From Photobacterium profundum (GTDB lineage Bacteria > Pseudomonadota > Gammaproteobacteria > Enterobacterales > Vibrionaceae), in contig NZ_PYOD01000003.1 in assembly GCF_003026285.1 (NCBI RefSeq), forward strand, positions 372,001 to 436,000: a stretch of 64,000 nt of DNA. Reading direction: 5' to 3'. The number at the start of each line of letters is the position of its first letter. Position 1 is the first letter of the stretch. A program made the position numbers and the translations under genes. The notes under the pieces were generated by a model, which saw only the letters and a program-made list of their open reading frames with translations, was not told where the DNA came from and did no database searches. Shown piece by piece: positions 25,851 through 36,394 of the stretch.

Positions 25851-25892
25851 AAAAGTAGCATTTATATATGGATATAAATGCATTTTACTTTT
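25851..25892. repeat. Large hairpin downstream of the toxin gene
   Basis: Perfect 10-bp arms GCATTTATAT (25858-25867) and ATATAAATGC (25872-25881) with an ATGG loop extend, after a 4-nt bulge, by AAAAGTA/TACTTTT (25851-25857, 25886-25892). It lies 117 nt after the toxin stop and may end that transcript. The rest of the 25735-26149 gap is AT-rich, with no gene seen. Confidence 0.6.
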
Positions 25893-26149
25893 CTCCATTT
25901 GTAGCAAAAATGTCGAATATAGATGAGTGATATATTCAAACTTCCTTACAAGTTAATGTTCACTGTTTGTGCATTTTTCACCCTATAATGCACAACCTCT
26001 GATTTTTGTTAACCGTTCTACTAATAAGTCTAGCTACTATTAGCAGGTATTCGGTAAAATGTTGATAGTATTAAGTAACATACTCATTCTTGTATGAAAA
26101 TTAAATGCTGCATTTTTAGTTATATTTTCCCTGCTACAAAGGATTGTAA

Positions 26150-27139
26150 ATGAATCACTTTTCTCTCGGTATTGTTGCTATCTCAACACTCTTTTCATCA
26201 ATAACAATGGCGTACAATTCGGGTAGCTTCTCGTTTGCGATTGATAATGACGGTATCGTAGGTACAGACCAAAATTATAGCAACGGCATTTTCTTAGAAT
26301 ACAACTCAGCAGCAACAAACAACGTCGCTATGAGTGCACCGACCCCTATACGACAAATGGCGTCTATTTTGCCATTAAGTTATGCCGCCCAAGGCTGGAG
26401 TCTGCGTCTTGGGCAACAAATGTGGACACCGGAAGATATTGAAGCGACAGAGCCCCCGCCTAATGAACGCCCTTATGCTGGGCTGTTATTTCTAGAAACA
26501 GGTATTTATCAATATTCAGCAAGTGCGGTTGATAAATTCAGCTTTATGTTGGGCACTGTCGGACCCAATTCTTTCGCAGAAGATGGCCAAAAGTTTATAC
26601 ACAGCATCGTTGGTTCTGACGAGCCTATGGGCTGGGATAATCAAATCGAAAACCAAGTAGTGTTCAATCTTGGATATCAAGGGCACCGCCTACTTACTCG
26701 AAATGATGCATGGTTAATGCAGCATTATGATTTAAGTAGTGTTGGTCGTGTCAATCTGGGTAATTATCAGAGTGAGTTAGCCGTTGGTACAGTGGCTCGC
26801 TGGGGTAAAAGCTTAGATTCAAACTTTGGTAGCGTTGGATTTACACCGGGCAAGTTGTTCGATGTCAGTGTGATTTCATCTAGCGCGTCAGGTTATTTTG
26901 TATTTACAGGTATAGAAGGTCGTTATCGTTTCAATGATATAACGATCGACGGTGATCGCCCTGATCATGTACCTGATACCAATGTTGAAAACTTGCAAGC
27001 AACGGCTGTTTTGGGCTTTGTATATTACCAACCTAGCTGGGGTACAAGCTTGAGCTTTGCCACCAGCACACCCGATTTTGAAGAAGATATTCGTTCATCC
27101 ACTTCTATGGGATCGTTCGAAATATTCTGGCGTTTATAA
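26150..27139 (+). CDS. Lipid A 3'-O-deacylase LpxR family outer-membrane protein
   Basis: A 329-residue outer-membrane beta-barrel enzyme of the LpxR (DUF2219) family, which removes the 3'-acyloxyacyl group of lipid A. The signal peptide ends after about residue 21 (SITMA). The catalytic and calcium-site residues fall in FAIDNDGIVGTDQNYSNG (about 29-46, Asn33 and Asp34) and in the FIHSIVGSDEPMGWDNQI block (about 146-163), whose His corresponds to the catalytic His of Salmonella LpxR. The barrel ends with an aromatic-rich strand (GSFEIFWRL). An AAAGGA ribosome-binding site precedes the start. It is a single gene with a strong terminator. Confidence 0.88.
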   Translation: MNHFSLGIVAISTLFSSITMAYNSGSFSFAIDNDGIVGTDQNYSNGIFLEYNSAATNNVAMSAPTPIRQMASILPLSYAAQGWSLRLGQQMWTPEDIEATEPPPNERPYAGLLFLETGIYQYSASAVDKFSFMLGTVGPNSFAEDGQKFIHSIVGSDEPMGWDNQIENQVVFNLGYQGHRLLTRNDAWLMQHYDLSSVGRVNLGNYQSELAVGTVARWGKSLDSNFGSVGFTPGKLFDVSVISSSASGYFVFTGIEGRYRFNDITIDGDRPDHVPDTNVENLQATAVLGFVYYQPSWGTSLSFATSTPDFEEDIRSSTSMGSFEIFWRL

Positions 27140-27175
27140 CTTAAGAACCAATATAAACAGTATTTAGGCTAAGCA

Positions 27176-27208
27176 ACGACAATTTGCTTAGCCTTTTTCT
27201 ATCAAAAC
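27176..27208 (+). terminator. Terminator of the lpxR-like gene
   Basis: Eleven-bp perfect stem AGGCTAAGCAA/TTGCTTAGCCT (27176-27186, 27194-27204) followed by TTTT. Confidence 0.92.
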
Positions 27209-27251
27209 AGGCCTAACAGCTATACCAATTCAATAATTATCTTAGATTGGT

Positions 27252-27824
27252 TTAATTACCTATCAGTATAACATTGAGCAACGGCCATATCTGCAGCCAA
27301 CTCTTCTCTTCTATACGCCGATAAAAAATATCAGGCATTGGCCTCTTAGGGTTAATTTCCACATTAAAACCCCAGTTGTGCGTCAAACCAAATGGGGCTG
27401 TAAAAACGAGTTGTTCTGTCTCATCAAGCTTAACGCCCACACAAGTAGGAATTTCTACCCAACGAGAAATTGCATCCGTTGTATTACTATACGGTTGGTC
27501 ATTATGTTTAACGTGCATTCGTGCTTGATTTCGCACCTCCCAGTTCATCGATGGAACGAGCACTTTAAGTTTCGCTGTTAATTCTTGTTCTGTTTTACAT
27601 GAAATATCTTCTATATCGAAATACACAACATCAATATCATTTAGTGGTGTCATCTCGGCTTTGTTATGCAAACAATCCCAAATAGCATTACGCAAAAAAC
27701 CTGCACCTAAAAAACAATCAGGTAAATTCAAACTTTTAACTGCACGTAAACATTCCATTCTTAACGTATCTGAAAGTAGAAGTTGCTGTGTTTTGTTTTG
27801 ATATTCTTGCTCAGAATAACTCAT
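27252..27824 (-). CDS. Nucleotidyltransferase family protein (DUF925/NTP_transf_6)
   Basis: A 190-residue protein of the NTP_transf_6 (PF06042) family. The glycine-containing GAGFLRNAIWDCLH (about 40-53) and the acidic PLNDIDVVYFD (about 61-71) match the G-S/DxD signature of the nucleotidyltransferase fold. The C-terminal LTHNWGFNVEINPKRP and Trp-rich end are typical. Biological substrates are unknown. The open frame starts at 27854, but that ATG sits inside the T-run of the preceding gene's terminator. ATG 27824 (MSYSEQEY) fits family N-termini and was preferred, although neither has a good ribosome-binding site. Confidence 0.78.
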   Translation of the reverse strand: MSYSEQEYQNKTQQLLLSDTLRMECLRAVKSLNLPDCFLGAGFLRNAIWDCLHNKAEMTPLNDIDVVYFDIEDISCKTEQELTAKLKVLVPSMNWEVRNQARMHVKHNDQPYSNTTDAISRWVEIPTCVGVKLDETEQLVFTAPFGLTHNWGFNVEINPKRPMPDIFYRRIEEKSWLQIWPLLNVILIGN

Positions 27825-27854
27825 ATTAAATTTAAATAACCCTATTACATTCAT

Positions 27855-27878
27855 TAAAAAAGCCTGACAAATCAGGCT
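27855..27878 (-). terminator. Terminator of the DUF5718 gene
   Basis: Seven-bp stem AGCCTGA/TCAGGCT with a CAAA loop, followed on the minus strand by six T. It separates the DUF5718 gene from the nucleotidyltransferase-fold gene. Confidence 0.88.
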
Positions 27879-27929
27879 TAATATTCGGTAAATCTACATT
27901 TCTATATATTAGTGTATTAACAAATTCGT

Positions 27930-28754
27930 TTAGGCTACATGCTGAACCAATACAGACATACCTTCGGCAGAAAACTCATTTGTTGCTGCCATCGCTGTAA
28001 TTTCGTCTTGGCTATATTTGCTACCATCGTAAACGACAACAATACTCGTATCACCAGACTGCAAAAACGTTGTTTCGCCAAACTCTGTATAACGGGTTGC
28101 GCCTATACTGATTAACGCTTGATCCGGATAGTCAGCATTTGCTAAATGCATTGTGATATCTTCCGTAGGGCCAACATCTTGTTGATTGTTCATACGATCA
28201 ACAATCCACGTTAATAGTTTTTCATGAAAGTAACTATAACCCACTACTGGGCTGTCTTCACCATAGCGAGAAACAAGATCATCGCGTTTATGAAAACTGG
28301 CAATCCGGTAACGATCTAACACTCCGCCTTCTGCAAGTGAATCGATATCAAACATTGTGCTAGCTACACCCTTTGTGTTTTCGCCCCAGTTCTTCTTTTC
28401 GCTGATTTTTTTCGCATTAGGCTTTCGTATAGAGCAATCGTTATATGCTGCAAATTTACGTGGTATTAAAGAGATTACGCGATTATCTTGATATTCAATA
28501 TCGCAAAGTAACGCGACTTCAGGTTCAATCTGAAGGTTATCGGCATCATTAGGTGGAATAATTATATCGTGAGATAGAGGGTATGTTGATAAAAACCCCG
28601 CTTTGTCTGAAGGCACATAAAAAGGAAAAATGGCTTTAGGTTGAATCGCTTCTTTGACTTCCACAGCAAGAAAATCTGTCGCTTCACCAGCTTGTTCAAG
28701 GTGACCTGCAAAGTTACCCGCCACACCAAAACCAATTACATTTTTGAACGTCAT
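27930..28754 (-). CDS. DUF5718 family protein
   Basis: A 274-residue soluble protein that I recognise as DUF5718 from its opening VIGFGVAGNFAGHLEQAGEA (about 6-25) and the central EPEVALLCDIEY and RKFAAYNDCSIRKPNAKKISEKKNWG. The EPEVAL block and overall length are reminiscent of the fumarylacetoacetate hydrolase fold, which binds a metal through such acidic residues; that link is inference. The role is unknown. There are no membrane segments or signal peptide. It is a single gene with a terminator at 27855-27878. Confidence 0.75.
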   Translation of the reverse strand: MTFKNVIGFGVAGNFAGHLEQAGEATDFLAVEVKEAIQPKAIFPFYVPSDKAGFLSTYPLSHDIIIPPNDADNLQIEPEVALLCDIEYQDNRVISLIPRKFAAYNDCSIRKPNAKKISEKKNWGENTKGVASTMFDIDSLAEGGVLDRYRIASFHKRDDLVSRYGEDSPVVGYSYFHEKLLTWIVDRMNNQQDVGPTEDITMHLANADYPDQALISIGATRYTEFGETTFLQSGDTSIVVVYDGSKYSQDEITAMAATNEFSAEGMSVLVQHVA

Positions 28755-29039
28755 AACTATCCTAATACAATTTAAAGATATACCTCTAGATAGTAACGTT
28801 CTTACCCTTTTGAATCACTCTAATGACACAAAGAACTTGTTCCAGCTCAACATTTTTTATTCCACTTTACATTCGATAGTATATCAACTAAACATACTCA
28901 CAGAGCATTATACAAAGCGCTTACGAAATATTGATGCAATGCTGATAACATTCATTCACAAGGTAAATATCGGTAGACAAAGGAACACTCTACTCATATG
29001 ATCAGCCAAAATTAAAAACAACGTTCAGTGGGTGACAGG

Positions 29040-30128
29040 ATGTATAAAACCACCGCTATAACAGCACTTATTTCATTTGTACTAGTGCCACAATTGGCTT
29101 TTAGTGCAACCCCTCAAGCCAAAGCGATTAATGGTAATAATGCCAGTGATTACGATAGCTTACTACTGCCATGGCAAGCTGCAATAAAACAAACTACTTC
29201 TGATGCAACTGGATGTGGGGCTGTTGTTATTGCTTCAAATTGGGTTGTCACTGCCGCACACTGTGATGTAGCAGGGTTAGGTAATATGGTTATTACTGGT
29301 ACATCTTATATTCCTCAAGGTGATTTTTCGAAGCTTGATGATAAATATAAATTTAAAGTTATCAATCGTATTCATCACCCTGACTACAACAACATAACCT
29401 TTAGTAATGATATTGCTCTATTTCAAGTTGATAGCAGTATGTTCAACGTTGCTCAACCTATCAAGATAGCCACCGTAAATGAACAACAAGCTGCTGATGG
29501 TGATTTCGAAAATACATGGATCAAAGACTCTGATTCAAAAGCCAACCTCATCGCTTCCGGCTGGGGAGATACCGTTAGCAAAGGTACCTTCCCTTCTGAC
29601 TTACAGGTCGTCAAACTGGGTGGTATTCCTGATGAGAAGTGCAATAACAAAATGGATAATACCAATTATTTTGTTTGTGCAGATTCAAATATTGCCGATT
29701 TAATAAAAGACGTTTGTGCTGGCGACTCTGGTGGACCTCTGATTTGGCAAGACCCTTCAAACATTGCAGATAAAGACAAGGGATTACGCCTTGTAGGTGT
29801 AACCAGTAACGGGGCTGATTGTAAGGTAAAAAGTGACAATCAAAGTAACCCTTATTATCAACTGAATGGTCAATTCACGCAGCTTTCACACTATAGAGAT
29901 TGGATTGAAGACACAATTCATATAGCTGAAGGTAACAACAGTTTTTCACTTGATGCAGTACCAGCACCAACTATTACGAAAGACCCATTTATTGTTGTTG
30001 CTGATAGGCCTAGCGCTAAAACTCAACCTACAGATTCTGGTTCATCGGGCGGTTCAGTGCCATTGTTTGGCTTGTTTGGCTTAGCTGCTATTGGTTTAAT
30101 GCGTCGTAAAGATATTCATCAAAAATAA
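29040..30128 (+). CDS. Secreted trypsin-like serine protease with GlyGly-CTERM anchor
   Basis: A 362-residue chymotrypsin-fold protease. It has a signal peptide (1 to about 22), then the catalytic triad in VVTAAHC (His74), NDIALFQVD (Asp124) and CAGDSGGP (Ser230). Asp at the start of DVCAGDSGGP is consistent with trypsin-like specificity. The C-terminus carries a GlyGly-CTERM sorting tail: SGSSGGSVPLFG, a hydrophobic span, then MRRK. In Vibrio and Shewanella this tail is processed by rhombosortase and goes with type II secretion and surface display. The ATG at 29040 was preferred to an in-frame GTG at 29028. It is a single gene. Confidence 0.9.
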   Translation: MYKTTAITALISFVLVPQLAFSATPQAKAINGNNASDYDSLLLPWQAAIKQTTSDATGCGAVVIASNWVVTAAHCDVAGLGNMVITGTSYIPQGDFSKLDDKYKFKVINRIHHPDYNNITFSNDIALFQVDSSMFNVAQPIKIATVNEQQAADGDFENTWIKDSDSKANLIASGWGDTVSKGTFPSDLQVVKLGGIPDEKCNNKMDNTNYFVCADSNIADLIKDVCAGDSGGPLIWQDPSNIADKDKGLRLVGVTSNGADCKVKSDNQSNPYYQLNGQFTQLSHYRDWIEDTIHIAEGNNSFSLDAVPAPTITKDPFIVVADRPSAKTQPTDSGSSGGSVPLFGLFGLAAIGLMRRKDIHQK

Positions 30129-30189
30129 AAAAGGTCATCAAAATAGACGTGCTGGCTATTAATAATAAACACGTTGAGCATTAAACATT

Positions 30190-30238
30190 AAAAAAGGGTT
30201 CCAACTTTTACAGTTAACGTAAAAGTGGAACCCTTTTT
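30190..30238. terminator. Strong bidirectional terminator
   Basis: A stem of about 20 bp (30191-30211 with 30219-30238, one mismatch, centred on AAAAAGGGTTCC and its complement) with A/T runs at both ends. It closes the protease gene and the convergent RND operon. Confidence 0.93.
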
Positions 30239-30288
30239 GTATTTTGTTTATAAAGCCAGAACTAAACGGCTCTATCGATACTTAACGA

Positions 30289-33200
30289 CTATTTTTCATC
30301 TTCTAGTGCAATAAGCTTTGTTGAACCACCATGGAATTTCTCACGACGTTTCTGAACCTGAGCAAAGAAGCCCGGAATCAAGAATGTACCTGCAAGTAAC
30401 ACACAAAGTAGACCACCAGTTAGGGAAATACCTAACGAGTTCTGGCTAATATGGCCTGCACCAGATGCAAAGATTAATGGCAAAATACCCAAGATAAATG
30501 ACCACGATGTCATATTCACCGCACGGAAACGTAATTTACCACCACGTACCGCTGCCTTTCCGATATCCAACTCATTTTCTTCTCGTTCAATCTTGGCAAA
30601 TTCAACAATCAATATCGCATTTTTTGCCGCCAAGGCTATCAAGAGAACCAAACCAATTTGAGCATATAAGTTCAACGCAGTACCCGTTATAGCAAGAGCC
30701 AAGAACGACCCTAGTGTCGCAACAGGAACAACCAGAATGATAGCAAGAGGTATACTCCAGCTTTCGTACTGAGCAACCATGAACAAGTAAATAAAGATTA
30801 GAGCCAGAGCAAACGCATAAATCGCTTGGTTACCTGCTTTCACTTCTTGGTAAGCCATACCTGTCCATTCATATTGATAGCCCTGCGGCAACACTTCCGC
30901 GGCTACACGTTCCATCGCAGCAATTGCATCACCACTAGAATAACCCGGTGCAGGGCTACCCTGAATGACGGCAGAGCGATACATGTTATAACGCCATGCC
31001 ACATCCGGTTCAAATACTTGCTCAATAGAAGTAAGCGTACTCAATGGAATCATATCGCCAGAAGCTGAACGCACGTGGAAACGCTCAAGTGTATCGAGAT
31101 TATCTCGGTATTCACTGTCAGCCTGTACCGTTACACGGAAGTTTTTGCCGTATAAAGTAAAGTCATTCACATACATGGAACCTAAGTTACCCTGTAGCGT
31201 CTGGAAAATATCTGTCAGTGGTATGCCTAGTTGCTTCGCTTTTACACGGTCTATATCGACATAAAAGTGAGGAACATTGGCACGGAATGTACTAAAGGTG
31301 AATTGAATTTCAGGCTGCGCATTGGCTTTCTGAATCATCTCATCCATCACATTCGCCAAATCGGTACGGCTTCGGCCTAAAGTATCTTCAAGAACAAATT
31401 CAAAACCTGAAGCAGCACCCATTCCTGGTACTGCTGGTGCTCCCATCGCAAAGACTATCGCTTCAGGTAGCTCAGTCGCAGAACGCGCATTAATACGATT
31501 AGAAATAGCAAAAGATGAATGATCACCTTCCATTTCATTTCTTACGCCCCACTCTTTTAACTTAATAAATAGTGATGCACCGTTTGATGCTGCGGCACCC
31601 GTTAAGAAAGCATAACCATTTGCAACAGTAATACCTTCAATACCGGGTTCTTCTGCAAGAATATCTTGAAGCTTGATGGTTGTTTCTTCAGTACGTGATA
31701 AAGAGGCGGAATCTGGCAACTGAACGTTAACAAGTAAAATACCTTTATCTTCTGTTGGTACAAACGCAGTTGATGTCGTCTTAGATAGGTAGGTTACCGC
31801 CCCCACAGCCAAAATAAAGAATGTGACTAACAGTACAGATTTGCGAACAAGGTAGCCTGCAATCGAACCATATTTCAACGTAACTTTATCAAGACCTTTG
31901 TTGAACGTTTTAAACCAACGCGACTTATTACCATCACCTTGTTTTAGCACTAAAGAACATAGAGCAGGTGAAAGCGTTAATGCGTTAATAGATGAGATTA
32001 CAACAGAAATACAAATGGTTAATGCAAACTGACGGTACATAATACCGGTAATACCAGGAAGCATTGCAACCGGTATGAATACAGCCAACAAAACCATCGT
32101 AGAGGTAATAATCGGACCTGTTACTTCTTTCATTGCAATCAAGGTTGCTTGACGAGGTGACAGGCTTGGATCTCGCGCCATGTTGGTATCAACATTCTCG
32201 ATAACCAAAATAGCATCATCGACCACAATACCAATGGCAAGGATTAAGCCAAATAGCGTTACGGTATTTATTGTAAACCCAGCAGCTAGCATTATGGCAA
32301 ACGTACCAATCAGCGATACAGGTATGGCTACTACAGGGATTAATGTCGATCGCATACTACCTAAGAACATATAAGTAACTGCGATAACCAATATAATGGC
32401 TTGAATCAGAGTAACAACTACCCCTTTAATTGATTCTGCAACGAATAAGGTTGTGTCATAGCTTGTTTCGTATGCCATTCCTTCAGGAAAATTTTTATTC
32501 ATCCCATCCAGTAAACTCATTACCGCGTCACCACTTTCCAATGCGTTTGCATCAGACTGTAGGTTTAGCGTAACAATGGCTGCAGGTTGACCACGGAACA
32601 TGCCATTACCAGTGTAGAATTTCTTTCCTAGCTCTACACGTGCAACGTCTTTTAAGAAGACAATCGAACCATCGTTGTTAGCACGAAGTACAACATCTTC
32701 AAATTCTTCAACGGTTTCCAAGCGTCCTTTTGTTACAAGGTTAAACTGAACTTCTTGTGCATTATTGTATGGAGGAGCACCTACCTGACCCGCAGCAACC
32801 TGAACGTTTTGTTCAGCAAGAGCCGCATTTACATCAGATGTTGTAAGACCAAGATTCGCCATTTTTTCAGGATCAAGCCAAACACGCATTGCATATTCGC
32901 CGCCACCAAGAACGTTAACCTCACTGATCCCCTTAACACGAGCAAGCTGATCTTTTACATTTAAGTTAATGTAGTTAACCAAAAATTGGTCGCCATACTT
33001 ACCATCAGGTGAATAGAAATTCAGCACCATCAATAAATCAGGAGAACGCTTTTTAACCGTCACACCCACCATACGAACTTCAGCCGGAAGCTTAGATTCG
33101 ATTTGAGAAATACGGTTTTGGACGTTAACCTGAGCCATATCTGGGTCAGTACCAATATCAAAAGTCACATTTAGGCTGTATGAACCATCGTTGGCACTTT

Positions 33201-33444
33201 TAGAAGACATGTAAATCATGTTTTCTACGCCATTCACCGATGCTTCAATCGGATCTGCAATTGCCTCTTCAACAACCTCAGCACTTGCACCTGAGTAATA
33301 AGCAGTCACACCAACTGAAGGTGGACTAATTTTCGGGTATTCCGCCACAGGCAGGCTTAAGGCAGCAATTGCCCCTGCTAGTGTAAGAATAATAGATATA
33401 ACCAACGCAAACTTTGGGCGTTGGATAAAAAAGCGACTTAGCAT
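30289..33444 (-). CDS. RND multidrug efflux pump, inner-membrane subunit (AcrB/HAE1 type)
   Basis: A 1051-residue RND transporter that exports hydrophobic compounds using the proton gradient. It has twelve predicted membrane helices with two large periplasmic loops after helices 1 and 7. The proton-relay residues are present: the Asp pair in [14 protein letters not shown] and the Lys in [14 protein letters not shown]. The amphiphile/HAE1 opening [19 protein letters not shown] is typical. The gene follows the adaptor gene with a one-base overlap (TAATG), so the two are translationally coupled. No outer-membrane channel gene is present, so a TolC-type partner is presumably encoded elsewhere. 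No repressor gene adjoins. Confidence 0.95.
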   Translation of the reverse strand: MLSRFFIQRPKFALVISIILTLAGAIAALSLPVAEYPKISPPSVGVTAYYSGASAEVVEEAIADPIEASVNGVENMIYMSSKSANDGSYSLNVTFDIGTDPDMAQVNVQNRISQIESKLPAEVRMVGVTVKKRSPDLLMVLNFYSPDGKYGDQFLVNYINLNVKDQLARVKGISEVNVLGGGEYAMRVWLDPEKMANLGLTTSDVNAALAEQNVQVAAGQVGAPPYNNAQEVQFNLVTKGRLETVEEFEDVVLRANNDGSIVFLKDVARVELGKKFYTGNGMFRGQPAAIVTLNLQSDANALESGDAVMSLLDGMNKNFPEGMAYETSYDTTLFVAESIKGVVVTLIQAIILVIAVTYMFLGSMRSTLIPVVAIPVSLIGTFAIMLAAGFTINTVTLFGLILAIGIVVDDAILVIENVDTNMARDPSLSPRQATLIAMKEVTGPIITSTMVLLAVFIPVAMLPGITGIMYRQFALTICISVVISSINALTLSPALCSLVLKQGDGNKSRWFKTFNKGLDKVTLKYGSIAGYLVRKSVLLVTFFILAVGAVTYLSKTTSTAFVPTEDKGILLVNVQLPDSASLSRTEETTIKLQDILAEEPGIEGITVANGYAFLTGAAASNGASLFIKLKEWGVRNEMEGDHSSFAISNRINARSATELPEAIVFAMGAPAVPGMGAASGFEFVLEDTLGRSRTDLANVMDEMIQKANAQPEIQFTFSTFRANVPHFYVDIDRVKAKQLGIPLTDIFQTLQGNLGSMYVNDFTLYGKNFRVTVQADSEYRDNLDTLERFHVRSASGDMIPLSTLTSIEQVFEPDVAWRYNMYRSAVIQGSPAPGYSSGDAIAAMERVAAEVLPQGYQYEWTGMAYQEVKAGNQAIYAFALALIFIYLFMVAQYESWSIPLAIILVVPVATLGSFLALAITGTALNLYAQIGLVLLIALAAKNAILIVEFAKIEREENELDIGKAAVRGGKLRFRAVNMTSWSFILGILPLIFASGAGHISQNSLGISLTGGLLCVLLAGTFLIPGFFAQVQKRREKFHGGSTKLIALEDEK

Positions 33445-34568
33445 TATTTATCCTTCGCTTCAGTTGCTTCAACACGAACCGTGATACCGTTACGTACACG
33501 CTGTAAGCCTTTAGTCATCACAATATCAGTCGCATCAATACCATCAGCAATGATGATGCCCTGCACTGTTTGAGGGCCCATAATCACGTTACGACGCTCA
33601 GCTACATTGTCTTCTTTTAATACCATCACAAAATCACCTTCAAGATCACTTTGTACTGCACGACGAGGAATCACCATTTTTTGAACTGGAATTTTCTCAC
33701 GTAAAAAGACTTGTACGTGCTGACCTGGAAGTAGGCGTTGTTCTGGGTTATCGAATTTAGCGCGCATTGCAATCGTCCCCGTATTCAAATCAATACGATT
33801 ACCAATAAAATCGACCTCACCTAGGTGTTCATATTCTTCGCCATTGTTTAATGTAAGCAGTACTTCAACATTACCCTTGCCTTCACCACTGCCATCTAAG
33901 TAATCAATACCTAAATCAAGACGTTCACGTTCACTTAGGTTAAATGTGGTTTGCATTGGGTTTAGGCTAACCAAGGTAGTAAGTACACCCGAAGAAGGCG
34001 ACACTAAATCACCAAGGCTCACTTTACTATCACTGATTCGACCACTGAAAGGAGCAGAAATACTTGTATATGATAAGTCGACTTCAGCAGAATGATATTG
34101 TGCCTTCGCCGCTTTTAATTGGGCAATTGCACTTAAGTTTTCAGCCGTTAATCGGTCAAATTCCGATTCACTAATACTGCCTTTTGGTAATAGATTTTGA
34201 CCACGTTTAAAATCGAGGTCTGCTTTTTTTAAATTTGCTTCTGCTTGAGAAATGGCCGCTTGTGCACTCGCCAATTTAGCCTCATAAGCTGCCGGTTCAA
34301 TTTGAAATAACAGTTGTCCTTTTTCTACTAATTGCCCTTCAGTGAAAAAGCGCTCTTTTAAATACCCAGATACTTGTGCTGTAATTAACACATCTTCAAG
34401 TGCTTCTGTACGACCCACATATTGCTTACCTTGCTGATAATCAATAACTGTAACGGGCTCTACAACAACTAAAGGACCTTGTGGAGATTTTTGTCCCGAG
34501 ACTTTATCGCCACACCCAGCAAGTAGGCTCGCGCTTACCAGCGTTGCGATAATAAGTTTTTTATTCAT
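33444..34568 (-). CDS. RND efflux periplasmic adaptor (AcrA/MexA type)
   Basis: A 374-residue membrane fusion protein. The lipoprotein signal ends in LLAGC (Cys19 lipidated). It then has a barrel/lipoyl half-motif ([33 protein letters not shown]), an alpha-hairpin (about 75-140, Ala/Lys/Glu-rich), the second lipoyl half ([27 protein letters not shown]), the beta-barrel and the membrane-proximal domain. It bridges the inner-membrane pump encoded next to it and an outer-membrane channel. It is the first gene of the two-gene operon; the 286-nt AT-rich gap to the divergent CysG-like gene contains the promoter. Confidence 0.94.
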   Translation of the reverse strand: MNKKLIIATLVSASLLAGCGDKVSGQKSPQGPLVVVEPVTVIDYQQGKQYVGRTEALEDVLITAQVSGYLKERFFTEGQLVEKGQLLFQIEPAAYEAKLASAQAAISQAEANLKKADLDFKRGQNLLPKGSISESEFDRLTAENLSAIAQLKAAKAQYHSAEVDLSYTSISAPFSGRISDSKVSLGDLVSPSSGVLTTLVSLNPMQTTFNLSERERLDLGIDYLDGSGEGKGNVEVLLTLNNGEEYEHLGEVDFIGNRIDLNTGTIAMRAKFDNPEQRLLPGQHVQVFLREKIPVQKMVIPRRAVQSDLEGDFVMVLKEDNVAERRNVIMGPQTVQGIIIADGIDATDIVMTKGLQRVRNGITVRVEATEAKDK

Positions 34569-34854
34569 TTATGCTGACCATTGATTTAAATAAAACATAC
34601 AAAAAACGAACACAATAAAAGTGCGTTCAAATTAAAATAACATTGAGAAAACATATACTTTTTTAATAAGAATAAAGTAACAATTTGGCTTTAATGAAAG
34701 CTGAATGGTAGGAAATAATACACACCTTTTGAAAGTAATTTGTTTCAAAATATTTCAAAATTGGATATATATAACAAATAGCTTAATAATGGTTTAAATA
34801 GCCACAAACATTAGCCGCAATCAGCATAAACAATACTTAGGAAGCATAGATATA

Positions 34855-35790
34855 ATGGATTTTTTCCCGATTTTTTTGAATTTGAAGAGTAAAAAAATCT
34901 TAGTTATTGGCGGCGGTGAAGTTGCTTGTAGAAAAACTGACCTATTACTGAAAGCAAAAGCAGATATCACGCTTGTATCGCCCAAGTTGCATCCTCACTT
35001 ATCCCGCTTAGTCGATAACAAAAAGCTCAATTACATAAGCAGAGAATATCAATCGAATGATGTAATAGGTTTTCATCAAGTGTGGGCAACAACAGATGTG
35101 CGAGAACTGAATCACCAAGTATTTAATGACGCTAACGCATTAGGCATCTGGACCAACGTTGTCGACGACCCAAACTATTGTAATTTCATTACGCCATCAA
35201 TGATCGATAGAACCCCTATTCAGGTGGCTGTTTCTAGTGGTGGTGCTTCACCTGTTTTGGTGCGTTTTATACGAGAAAAACTAGAAACTCAACTACCTCA
35301 GAATTTGAGCCTGCTAGCAACATATTCTGGAAAGCAACGCAGTCGCATTAAGCAATACTTTGGTACCGTAGATGAAAGACGTAAGTTTTGGGAAGCTTAT
35401 TTTCGACTACCAGCCGTTGAGAATGCAGCGACAGAAAGTGATTTAGAAACAGCGTTTACCTCGCTGCTTAAAAACAATACCTCGCAAACAGGTAACTTGT
35501 ATCTTATTGAAACGGGTAATGACGCAGAAATGCTGTCATTAAAAGCCCTTCGACTCATGCAACAATCAGAATATGTACTATTTCCTGAAACTAAAGATGA
35601 TATTTTCGTCGACCTATGTCGCCGTGATGCTGAACGTGAAAGCTATTCTAATGAAATGGTTGTTAATAAAGTGCAACACTTACTGAATGAAGATTTAAGA
35701 GTATGTGTACTCGCCCCCAAAGGCACCCACATTGAATCACTAAAAGCATTAAACACAAGCTTTGGTGGTCAGTTTGTGCCTTGCTTATAG
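34855..35790 (+). CDS. CysG-like siroheme synthase with decayed methyltransferase half
   Basis: A 311-residue protein. Residues 1 to about 205 are the CysG N-terminal precorrin-2 dehydrogenase/sirohydrochlorin ferrochelatase, with NAD-binding VIGGGEVACRK (17-27), catalytic-region NVVDDPNYCNF (Asp104) and SSGGASPVLVR including Ser128. Residues about 213-311 align with the start of the uroporphyrinogen-III methyltransferase domain, but the SAM-binding GAGPGD is replaced by IETGNDA, RLKGGDPF by VLAPKGTH, and the domain ends after about 100 of 250 residues. So it should do the last two steps of siroheme synthesis but not methylation, for which a separate CobA is needed. There is no frameshift; the frame is open throughout. 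Confidence 0.85.
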   Translation: MDFFPIFLNLKSKKILVIGGGEVACRKTDLLLKAKADITLVSPKLHPHLSRLVDNKKLNYISREYQSNDVIGFHQVWATTDVRELNHQVFNDANALGIWTNVVDDPNYCNFITPSMIDRTPIQVAVSSGGASPVLVRFIREKLETQLPQNLSLLATYSGKQRSRIKQYFGTVDERRKFWEAYFRLPAVENAATESDLETAFTSLLKNNTSQTGNLYLIETGNDAEMLSLKALRLMQQSEYVLFPETKDDIFVDLCRRDAERESYSNEMVVNKVQHLLNEDLRVCVLAPKGTHIESLKALNTSFGGQFVPCL

Positions 35791-35812
35791 CCGTCTATTT
35801 CTAAAAAACGAT

Positions 35813-35854
35813 AAAAAAAACCGCATTTACATTATTTAAATAACGTAAATGCGG
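35813..35854 (-). terminator. Long terminator hairpin of the ycdZ-like gene
   Basis: CCGCATTTAC (35821-35830) pairs with GTAAATGCGG (35845-35854), and the interior TTATTTAAATAA is itself palindromic. Eight T follow on the minus strand. It lies between convergent genes. Confidence 0.9.
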
Positions 35855-35908
35855 CAACAGTTACACTCAGTGGATTTTTTTGAATTATATTGGGGAAGTT
35901 TCGAACAT

Positions 35909-36394
35909 CTACTCGGCTTTCGCTGCCGTTAGATTGGAATTTGGATGTTGTAGCTTCTCATGTAGCCATAACCCCGACGTTTTCATGGTATAACCAAATA
36001 AAGCGCCCAAAATTAATGATGGAATAACTAACTGCCAATCACCGTTTGATGCAAATGTTGCACAAGAACCAATAAAAGTACCAGGAATAAAATTTAACCA
36101 TGATTTCTTAGCCTGAACACACATCATGAATGCAACAACAGCAGTTACAACGTAACCAATAATTTCAAGACTAAACATACTTGAGAGATGGATTATTACC
36201 ATTGCCCAAAACACACCACTCAGATTAGTAACAATACTTAGCCCTAAGCCTTTCACGCCATCTTTCGGTGATGCAAAGTAAGTCGTGCAGCCTAAAAACC
36301 CTGCCCAGCTTAGCAAACCGAGCGAAATGGCGACCCAGCCCCAGATACCAGACAAAATACCTGTTGTTAACGCAATCGCTACTAATACCGTCAT
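35909..36394 (-). CDS. DUF1097 inner-membrane protein (YcdZ-like)
   Basis: A 161-residue membrane protein closely matching E. coli YcdZ. The shared opening includes TTGILSGIWGWVAISLGLLS, followed by WAGFLGCTTYFASP, the GVFWAMVII helix, AFMMCVQAKKSWLNFIPGTFIG and LGALFGYTMKTSGLWL. It has about five membrane helices. The function of the family is unknown. It is a single gene with a strong terminator (35813-35854). Confidence 0.88.
   Translation of the reverse strand: MTVLVAIALTTGILSGIWGWVAISLGLLSWAGFLGCTTYFASPKDGVKGLGLSIVTNLSGVFWAMVIIHLSSMFSLEIIGYVVTAVVAFMMCVQAKKSWLNFIPGTFIGSCATFASNGDWQLVIPSLILGALFGYTMKTSGLWLHEKLQHPNSNLTAAKAE

Noticed and set aside
28744..29001. 85-codon plus-strand ORF between the DUF5718 and serine-protease genes
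   Set aside because: It begins inside the start of the minus-strand DUF5718 gene, has no ribosome-binding site, and its composition follows the AT-rich intergenic sequence.
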